64,000 bases of DNA from Drosophila pseudoobscura (taxonomy: Eukaryota > Arthropoda > Insecta > Diptera > Drosophilidae), in contig NC_046683.1 of assembly GCF_009870125.1 (NCBI RefSeq), forward strand, positions 41,121,869 through 41,185,868. Reading direction: 5' to 3'. Below, one piece after another: positions 55,671-64,000 of this stretch. The notes beneath the pieces are model-generated. The model made no database searches. It saw nothing but the letters and a program-made list of their open reading frames with translations, and was not told the origin of the DNA. Position 1 is the first letter of the stretch. Each line of letters opens with the position of its first letter. Made by a program: the position numbers and the translations under genes.

Positions 55671-57239
55671 TATGCGTAATAATAAGAATAATATAAAAAT
55701 AATCACAGACTCGGATTTGCTTGGATTGGATTGGAATCGTTACTTTTGCAATGTTCGTTATGTACTATGTATATTCCACTTCGAGTGTGGGTTCGGTTTT
55801 GTTCAGTTATGTCTTTTTGTTCTTAAAAAGCTAGAATCACGTGGCGTGGAATAACTTAAGATGTTTTATACAGTTATGCGGTTGCATGTTTTTTACGTAT
55901 GCATGTAATATAATTTGTTTTTTATTAATTCATATATTATCATATTGTGTAGCATTACGATTACTAGAGCTATATACGTATATACGTATCTATGCATATA
56001 CGATACCGTTTCATTTATTTTTGCATGCGCTTTCGTATTCCAATTGAATAATCTTTTGCGAGCTTTCTTTGTGTACTGTCTTCCATATACATATCTCTAT
56101 ATCTACATATACATATGTTTGTAATATGTGGATATATGTGTCACATTAATAAAATTTCAAACAAAGCATCTCAAGGACAAGAAGTTACAATAACAAACCG
56201 AGGAACCAGCTACTGCTGCTCCTACTGCCTACATTTTTCGCCTTAGGATTCACTTTGATTAGATTATATCGGCATTCTGTATTGTGTGTATTGTTACAGG
56301 TAGGCATAATATATGTATGTATATGTATCTTTGCATTGCTTTTCATATCTTTGTTTACATTTTATCCGGTTATCTCGTTGCGATCTCATCTCGGTGCTTC
56401 AATACATCCTCCGACTCTTTAACATCCTTTACTTATCGGAGCTTATCGTTAAGGCTCGAATGGGATTAACTTATTTTTCTCTTGAATCCTCGCTTAAATA
56501 TACACACGTTTTCGTGCCTATTATCAAAGTTCTCACACGTCTCTCAGCGGTTACAATATATGTGTAGTGTAGTGTAGTTTTTTGTGTTTGTGTGTCGTGT
56601 GGATTTTATGTGGTAATAATTTAACAAGAATAGTAAATGTCGTTTATGGCTGTGGTCCTTGGATTGGACTTAAAGGCTCTCAAAGACTCTCGCTTAAAGG
56701 GGTCTGTCTGTATAGATCTTTATATAAGTATATATTTAGCAAATGTAAGTTTTCCTCTGCGAATATAGAGTGGACATGAAAATGGTGGAGAATGGATGGG
56801 TTGTGATGGGATCGAGCTCTCATTTAACAATTATTCAAGAGCTTTAGCTTCGGGTGTAGTTTAGTTTTAGTAAATCTAGAGTTAGGGCTCAATATTCCAG
56901 TTGTTATGGGTACTTTTTTTTCTTACAGGTTTATGGTTTCGACTTATTTGCTACAATTTATATTGGACAAACACGCAAACACACAATCTAAACAAAAAAC
57001 AACACATTAAAAAAAATTACAATAACAAAAAGTATCAGAATAGACAATTCCGCATCTGATTACAGCCGGGGTTCTATTTGAATTTAATTTTCCATAATTA
57101 GTTCAAAGCGACGGTAAGAGTCATCTCTGACTACATCTCATTGAAGCTATTTGTTTGAACGGGACACTCATTCGCAACTAAACTTTAATTACACTACCTA
57201 TATATATACATATATCCTTTATGATTTATATATATATAA

Positions 57240-57295
<56 letters not shown>
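57240..57295. repeat. CATA then TA microsatellite
   Basis: A compound repeat: about six CATA units followed by about sixteen TA units. Confidence 0.9.
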
Positions 57296-57298
<3 letters not shown>

Positions 57299-57818
57299 TT
57301 TCAATGGTCTTGTTTGCATTCCACTAAATTTGTATTTGTTTGTTATTTTTTCTTTGCTATCTCTCTTTTTCGTTTTTTTTTCTGATGTTCCAGGTCAAGC
57401 TTTAAGCATATCCCATACTCTTAATTCTAAGTATAAATACAATTGTTTTTGTTGTTGTTGTTGTTAAGAAAACGAAGCACGTTTTAGTCATAGTTTTACG
57501 ATCTTTACACTTAAATTCTAATTGAATATCTCTATATCTATGTAAATAGATACAATATATATTTGTATTATAAATAATATGTATGCGCAAATATATATGT
57601 ATATGTATATGTATATGCTTAACGTATACACGAACATAAGGCTTAACATCTACCTATAAACAATTGTAAGTGTTGCAACTTTAGAGCTTAAAATCTAACA
57701 TTATCTGCAACATTTATCAGCCGCAGAATTTATATAGAAAAAAAAACGATTTATCTTTTACAAGTTGAATTTTGAGCTTAATCCTAGCTTTGCTGCCTTA
57801 ATCCGTCTTCTGCAATCC

Positions 57819-60800
57819 TCAATCGTGCTTGAGTACAATACGGGCCGGCCCTCGGCCTCGCTGCTTGTGACCGCCGCCGCCGCTTCCTCCAGAGGATGCT
57901 GCCTTCCGCTTCTCCAGACGCTCAAAGATGCCTCCGCCTCCTCCTGAGCTACCGCCTCCCGCGTTGCTCCCTTTCCTCTGCAGTATATGGTCATCCCCAC
58001 GCTGTCGCCTATCCCGCTGCCTGCCATGCGAAGACTGCTGGTGATCTCCTCCACCGCCGCCGCCGCCGCTGCCATTGCTGGTGGGCTTCAACACCACCCG
58101 CCTATGGGAGGAGCCAAAGCTGCCCGTTGACGACGAGTTACCACCGCGAGCAGATTTCTGAGTGCGTTTCACCACCAACATTTCGGGCGTGGCCGAGCGC
58201 TTGCTGCTCGCCTTATGCTGATGCTGCGGTGGTGGTGGCGAGGGTGTGGCCAAAAGGCGATCCTCCTCATCCAGCATCAGTTCATCGTCATCGTAGTCAA
58301 GCTCAACCTCATCGTCGCTGGGCGTGCCCAGACGCAGCATATCGCGTGGCTTGCACGTAGTGGGCGGTGTCGCACCACCAGTAGCTCCACCAGAACCAGC
58401 TCCACCTCCGCCTCCACTCGATCTTGCTTGGGCGGCAGCCGCTGCCGATCCGTGCTGGTGCTGCTGCTGCTGCGGCTTAGGGGTGGGCGCCAGGTGCTCG
58501 GTTATACTCCTCTTAGCCTCCGGCGCTATTTTGGCCGCGGTCAGTTGCTTACGAGCGGGCGCCGCCGATGATGTTTGCTGTTGGTGTTGCTGCTGTCTGC
58601 TGCTGCGCCCGCTGTTGACGTTGCCATTGCCCCCTGCCGGGTCCTGGTCTTCGCGCCTTTTCAGCGAAATTACCTTGCGCTCGTGGCTGCCGGCTGCCGG
58701 ACGTTGCTTTTGTGGTGGTGCCGCTCCCGCACCAGGTGCCTCCTTCTCTTCACGGCCTGGTGAAATTAGCTGTTCAGCGCGCTTTTCCTAAAAAGTTGTT
58801 TATGTTTTCTTGTTGGTTCTTTCCGTCTCTCAAATAAAACATTCACCCTGACTGTGTACTGGGTACTCCAATACACCAAAACTGATTGAGGCTGATTTAG
58901 GTCTGGGATGTGGCACTTACCTCATGTAGCTTCTCCTCGGCCGCGCGCCTACGCTTCAGCTCTTTGTCGCGCAGAATTTTCTCCCGCAGCTGCTTCTGCT
59001 TCTCGATCTCCAGGCGGTAGATGCGAGTCTCCTCATCCTCCTCGCTGGCCTACAAGACGGAAGAGCGAATCGGTTAGAGGAAAGCCAAGGGTTTTTCTCT
59101 TTCGTTGGATCTTACTTTTCCACTGACAGCGGTTCGACCACCGCCAATGTCCGAGGGTCGGCCGCGTGGCTCACCCGAAAAGGGGTTACGATTCACAGAG
59201 CCGTTCGAGCCGCTGCGACGTCTCTTGGATGGCACAACAGTACCGCCACCGCCACCGCCACCTCCACCGGCACTGGGTGCTGGGACACTTCCTGGTGCGC
59301 CGCCCGCTCCACTGCGATTCTCGTCTCGATCGCGGCTAGCAACACGTCGGAATCCACGGTTTCCCACTGGGCGATTGGCCGTCGCATACCGTTGTTCCCG
59401 TTCGCGCTCTCGTTCCCGGTCACGCTCTCGCTCCCGCTCCCTCTCCCGCTCCCGCTCCCTTTCGCGGTCCCTTTCGGCACGCTTGGTGGGCGAATAGCTG
59501 CGGCCACGGGAACGACTGCGGCTACGACTGCGTCTCCTCTCCCCAGCCTGGGCCGAGGAGGAGGGTGCCACAGAGCTCGAGCTGGAGCCAGCCGGCGGCG
59601 GGGAACGCTCCATTCGCCGCTTCTCAAAGTACTGACGATTCTTATTGATGAACTCCTCCTGCTGACGCAGCAGCTCCGCATCACTGTTGATGGCCGGCAT
59701 GAAGTGCGTCTCCTTGATGAACTTGTTGGTGGCTGCCTCGACGCCGCCCTTGAAATTCGGATTGATCAGCACCTTGCTGACCCGCGGTATAGCCGCTGGA
59801 CCACCACCCTGTTGTGGTGGTGGGCCGTTTGGTGTTGGCTGCTGCTGTTGTTGCTGATTAGGATTAGGTTGTTGCTGCTGCTGCTGCTGTTGCTGTGGTG
59901 ACCGCACTGGCTGAGGCGGTGGCGGCTGCTGCTGTTGCTGGACCTGCTGCTGCTGCTGAGGCGGTGGCCCGCGCATTCCCACCATCCCATTTGGATAGTT
60001 GGGCGGCGCTCCTGGCATCATGTGTGGTGGCAATGCCTGCAGCGGGGGACGGGGCATGCGAGCGCCGTCCCCCTGCGGCCTCCAGCCATTGTGCGGCCGC
60101 ATAAACTGTGGCGGATGTTGTGGTGGCGGATGGCCGTGATCGCCATAGCCGCCATAGCCAGATGGCGGCGGGCCAGCATTGCGATACAGTGGCGGACGCA
60201 TTCCAGTTGGCGGCAGGAGTGGTGGACCCGGACCCAGCAGTGCCCCATTTCGATAGCCGCCCTGTTGGGGGGCATACGCCATCGGTGGCTGCAGTAGACC
60301 AACGCGCACTTGCTCATGCGGATGCGGCAGCAGATGCGGCGGTATCCCTCCATTTGGATTGTGATTGTGGTGCATCATGTGCGAGGGATTGAGTAGGGGG
60401 GAGGCAGGAGCATTATGTTGTTGCTGTTGTTGTTGTGGGTTCGACGCTTGTTGTTGTTGTGACTGGTTCGGAGGCTGGTTTGGCGGATATTGTCCTGGAA
60501 TTTAACAATTTAACAAATGTTTGAGAAGGAGGCTTGTCAATCCTTTGCTGTCGCATGGATGCATGGATATAGGATGTAGGATGTGGGATGCAGGGGATTT
60601 TGAATGCGGATGTGGTTTGGGGGGGGATGGAACAGAAGCCTTACCCGGCATGCCGTATCGTTGCTGTGGCGGCGGCATCCCGGACATTCCCATGCGCTGC
60701 TGCTGCTGCTGTTGCATTACCCCGAACATGGGCGTGGGATTGCGCAGCAGGTGATGACGTGCGCCGCCCATCCCTCTCAGCGGTTTTCCCATTTGATTCT

Positions 60801-62345
60801 GCGGCTGTTGCTGCTGGCCGTGCATGAATCGTCCACCGCCTCCCACTCGTGATTTGTCTGTAAATCGATTATTTTGTAGTTTCATTCAGGGACATGGCAC
60901 TTCCTGACGTGGACCCTTACCTGAATGGTTTTGGTGTCGCCTCTGCATTTGCTGATGCTGCTGAAATGGCGACATCGAATGGGACTGCTCCTGATGCTGC
61001 CTGTGACTGCTTTCGACCCGCTCACTGCCAGTCTTGTAGTTGGTGCGCTCCTCACGCTCCTCCTCATCCTCACGCAGATCGGCCAGCTCGGAGGCAGAAC
61101 TGCCACTGGGCAGGCTTTCCTGGGATGAGGCCAGCAAAGAAGAAGTTCCCAGCCCCAGTCCGGGTTCACTCTCACTATCTGCCTCGCTCTGCTTGGCTGT
61201 GGAATCCCCAGCATCTCTGGATGATGTCTCTTTGGTGCTGATGCTAGTAGTTGTGCTGGCCTTGGCACTGGGGCTGGCCTTGCTACTGCCACTCGGCTGA
61301 GTGGGTGGCGTGGCTTCCTTCTTTGACTGTGGCTGCACTTGTTCCGCGCTTTTCTCTTCTGTAACCTTCTCGTCAGCCACTGCTGTCGGGGGAGTGGTTT
61401 CCGCAACTACCGCGACTACTGTGTCGTCTGTCTGGACGCTTGGGGCAGGAGCCACCACGGTAGTTGGACTTTGCGTCGATGTGGAAACCTTTGCGGCCAC
61501 AATGGAGGGTTTAGTTTCCACACCAGCTACTGCAGCTGCTGTTGTTGCTGCTGCTTCTGCTACGGGCGCTGATGCTGCTGCCTCAACTGAGGCGGCTGAC
61601 TGTGCTTTTTGCTTGCGCTCATGCTGACGCAGTTGCTCCTGGGCCCATTCCTCGGCCTCGGCGCGCATTTGTTGCTTCACCTCGCTAGTGACATCTTTTT
61701 CCAGCTCTGTAATAGATCCGATTCGATTATTATCTCCACATTACAGTGTTTGCCGGATAGCCGGGCCGGGACTGGACGGGACTGCAACTTACCTTCATCC
61801 GAGAGGAGCAGCTCATCCTCATCGGCGCCAAGCAAGGCCTGATCATCGATGTCGTCGCCCAGTTCGTAGTTAAGCAAATCATCGCTGCAAATTCCACAAT
61901 AGGTTCAATTGAAAATCATCTTCAAGGAGTATCGTCCTCCGCAGCCCCCCCACACACACACACACATGTCAATTTTAATATTAAATAAAATCCCGTTTTA
62001 TAGTTACTTTTATAAATACAAAAAAAAATAAACAAAAAAAAAACAACAAAACTCATTGCATTTGTTGGGACGGACATGCGATTCCACTAACTTCTGCACA
62101 CACTCCTGCACCCACACACACCCACGCACTGTCACAAAAACACCTTGAATGTGTTATACATAGAGGAACATCAAGACCTCATCCTTTAGGCCCTCCTTTC
62201 ACCAAACACACGCTCACATTCGCTAGCTGGGAACTTTTCTTTTTTACTGAGATATGGGACATTTGATAATCAATTAATCGACTGCGGCTCCTCTTCACAC
62301 TTGAATTTTCCCCCTTGTGCAGGCTACTTACTTAATGTCCGACAT
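57819..62345 (-). CDS. Large Gln/Ser/Arg-rich nuclear-type protein (1193 aa)
   Basis: Exons read as complement(57819..58787, 58921..59049, 59116..60494, 60645..60857, 60921..61706, 61793..61884, 62332..62345), phases consistent. It starts MSDINDDLLNYELGDDIDDQ, an acidic N-terminus with DEDELLLSDEE. An Ala/Val/Thr-rich part follows, then poly-Gln and Pro/Met/Gly-rich segments (about residues 300-600). An RS domain comes next (RRRSRSRSRSRGRSYSP and a long Arg-Glu run), then a charged coiled coil (EKQKQLREKILRDKELKRRR) and an acidic segment (DDEVELDYDDDELMLDEE). It ends with RGRGPARIVLKHD. No RRM is visible. The acidic DDLL start and overall plan recall RBM33-type proteins, weakly. RS plus Arg-Glu tracts suggest a nuclear role in mRNA processing or export. 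Exon 1 encodes just four residues and a split codon. Confidence 0.8.
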
Positions 62346-63538
62346 TTTGACGGCGGGCGGCCAGGGCCAGGGCAGCTGTTGACACTCGGCGGCGTGTCTT
62401 TGTATGCGTGTGTTATTTAGAGAAGTAGAACAACGATTGTTCCCACATTCCGTGACTCGATTAAACCATATTGAAAATTTATTTAGTGCATTTTTAAAAC
62501 ACTACTGAGCCATGCACGCTTTTGCGAACACAAAAACTCCTACAAAAATTGCACGAAAATTTACTTTTTTCACACAGGTAAGCAAAAATTTGCTGTCAAT
62601 TTTTCGAGGGATGCAGTCCGGGCTCGGTGTGACCGAGCTTGAAGTATTTTTATTTTTTTTTTTAGTATATTTGCAGAGCGGCCTTCTAAACGGCCAGGTC
62701 TGGCAGCCATTTGTTCAAAAATTCAACGGCATTTTAACTACTTTTTTATATTATTTTTTGACTGATACATACTGTTATAGCTTATTAACAAACAAAAATA
62801 TTTACGCCAGTAAGTAAACTTTGCCGATCCTGCTTTGTAGCATGTTCTTTGGCAATTTGTCTTGGTCGGGTCACACACCACACGCACATTTCAATATTTA
62901 AGACACCTTTGCAAAATACCAAACAGTTCTTGGTTTTTTTTTCCATAATGAATACAATCACTGTTAATTGACTAATTTTTAGAATTAATAATACTTTCGT
63001 ATGTAAGCCAACTTTCCCTAGCCGGCTTCGTTTCTTTTTGTTTCATTGGTACTGCCATCTAATAATTGGCAGAAAGCGGTATTTTATCGATGGGCACACT
63101 TTTTTCAGTATCTGCCATTCACCATGAATAGCAATATTAAAAATCGGGTGGCAGCACTGCAGCCGCCGCCATTTCATTTTGAATTTACCGAAATTTTGTC
63201 TGGCGTCATTCGCGTCTGTGCGGTGGCATTCTGCTTTAGTAAACACATTTCTCATCCTAAATTATCTTTACAACTGGAAAACCTTGAAGGAACTTATTTG
63301 CAATATATAGTTGGTGTTTTTTTGGCCGCACGTCAATCAGAATCAACTTGTTTTGTGCTTTGAGGCATGAGGCAAATCAAGCACACAAAATTTTCATTGT
63401 GCAATTTGTGCCAACACGAGAGGCGTCACTTATCTGTGCGGAGGCATTTTCCTTGAGCAACACATTGTGCAATTGAAATCCTGCACACATCACATAAATT
63501 CCTTCCATTCGCGAATACAAGACCCATTCCTATTGGCT
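62346..63538. promoter_or_regulatory. Divergent promoter region of the 1193-aa gene and the MAP65 gene
   Basis: No convincing coding exon. A motif-1-like gggtcacacacc lies at about 62868-62879, and an ATCGATG element near 63088. An 80-aa frame from an ATG at 63124 lacks family resemblance and probably lies in a 5' leader or upstream region. T-rich tracts lie near 62640-62665 and 62935-62945. Confidence 0.45.
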
Positions 63539-64000
63539 ATGGTTGACCCAACCTCCATCAAGGGAGAGATCCTTGAGATGACTGGCGAGCATGTGGAGCA
63601 GCTCCATTCAATGTGGTCCCTCATGTTCGAGCCGAAGACATGCAAAGACTTTCTGCACAAACTCAAGGCGCACGCGGATAATTTCTATACGGATCTGCTG
63701 ACCGAGTCGCGGGAGAAGCAGGCGGCCATCCTGGATGACATAGCAGCACTCCGAGCCGAGGCCAGCGACCTCACCCGACTCCTCCATGAGACGGTGGACA
63801 TTGGTGAGAGGCCCGACGATGTGCCACTGATCATATGGCAGCTGAAGCTGGACAAAAGCATTGAGCATCTGCGCGAGGAGCTCTCGAAACGTCGGGCGGA
63901 GATCGGCGAGCTGCTGCTCCAGCAGGAGCAGCTCTGCGAAGAGCTGGGCGCACTGCCGCTCCCTCTACTGGCGGACCCGCTGCCCCTGCCCGATGAGATG
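63539..64000 (+). CDS. MAP65/Ase1/PRC1-family microtubule bundler (partial, N-terminal 154 aa)
   Basis: The frame starts MVDPTSIKGEILEMTG and runs off the window end after 154 codons without an intron. The layout is that of the PRC1/Ase1 N-terminal region: a helical dimer-forming rod with EHVEQLHSMWSLMFEP near the start, coiled-coil heptads (ESREKQAAILDDIAALRAEA) and the stretch QEQLCEELGALPLPLL, equivalent to the conserved QELCEILC segment in human PRC1. These proteins cross-link antiparallel microtubules in the anaphase central spindle and are needed for cytokinesis. In Drosophila the candidates are fascetto (feo) and its close paralogue; I cannot tell which from this fragment. The microtubule-binding spectrin-like domain would lie beyond the window. 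Confidence 0.85.
   Translation, partial: MVDPTSIKGEILEMTGEHVEQLHSMWSLMFEPKTCKDFLHKLKAHADNFYTDLLTESREKQAAILDDIAALRAEASDLTRLLHETVDIGERPDDVPLIIWQLKLDKSIEHLREELSKRRAEIGELLLQQEQLCEELGALPLPLLADPLPLPDEM

Larger units (their letters stand above)
49378..57818. other. 8.4-kb stretch without a supportable gene
   Basis: Open frames are short, low-complexity and unlike known proteins. Composition turns strongly A/T-rich from about 52.9 kb. Simple repeats: CAG triplets 51702-51726, AAAAC pentamers about 51998-52027, GTA triplets 55637-55670, CATA/TA 57240-57295. The part next to 57818 lies just downstream of the stop of the 1193-aa gene, so a long 3' UTR of that minus-strand gene could occupy several kb; the many TGTATA- and TTTTTGT-type words are compatible with that but do not prove it. 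Confidence 0.5.

Noticed and set aside
63124-63363. 80-aa plus-strand frame with a fair start context upstream of the MAP65 gene
   Set aside because: Composition is unlike protein, no family resemblance, and it probably lies in the promoter or leader of the next gene.

Overview
This window is insect nuclear DNA from a Drosophila species. The genes are split by short introns with GT..AG ends. Promoters carry fly core motifs (Ohler motif 1, DRE, TATA/Inr). The run Cdk7 - snf - TrxT - dhd - (502-aa gene) - Tudor gene - Sas10 - Rnp4F matches, as far as I remember it, the block at 4F on the D. melanogaster X (Muller element A). Long introns, many microsatellites and several unrecognised, fast-evolving genes suggest a species outside the melanogaster subgroup, perhaps the obscura group. 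That last point is inference.

Layout. 0.7-8.5 kb is a direct tandem duplication of a 3.87-kb unit. Each copy carries a diverged ribosomal-protein-eL30-like gene on the minus strand. 8.5-14 kb looks non-coding. 14.1-22 kb holds an 83-aa ORF and a five-exon AA15 lytic polysaccharide monooxygenase (LPMO) gene whose 6-kb fourth intron contains two minus-strand genes: a 773-aa tail-anchored protein and a small basic protein. 22-30.3 kb holds a 255-aa unknown, Cdk7, snf, the divergent thioredoxin pair TrxT/dhd and a 502-aa unknown. The small basic protein, the 255-aa protein and the 502-aa protein share a short YGN motif I cannot assign to a known family. 30.3-38.8 kb holds a small ORF, a Tudor-domain gene with about 38 coding decapeptide repeats, then convergent Sas10 and Rnp4F.

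39.7-48 kb is a purple acid phosphatase locus. One signal-peptide exon is followed by three complete tandem enzyme modules, all with acceptors in the same phase. 48.3-49.3 kb is a secreted Gly/Tyr-rich gene. 49.3-57.8 kb has no gene I can support and is rich in simple repeats; part may be a long 3' UTR. 57.8-62.3 kb is a 1193-aa Gln-rich/RS-rich nuclear-type protein, and the window ends inside a MAP65/Ase1/PRC1-family gene.

Several genes fit germline work (TrxT in testis, dhd in egg, a Tudor protein), while Cdk7, snf, Sas10 and Rnp4F are housekeeping transcription, splicing and ribosome-assembly genes. I recognised no transposon, virus-derived element, tRNA, rRNA or CRISPR array. Exon joins were worked out by hand from splice signals and reading-frame phase, and have not been checked against transcripts.
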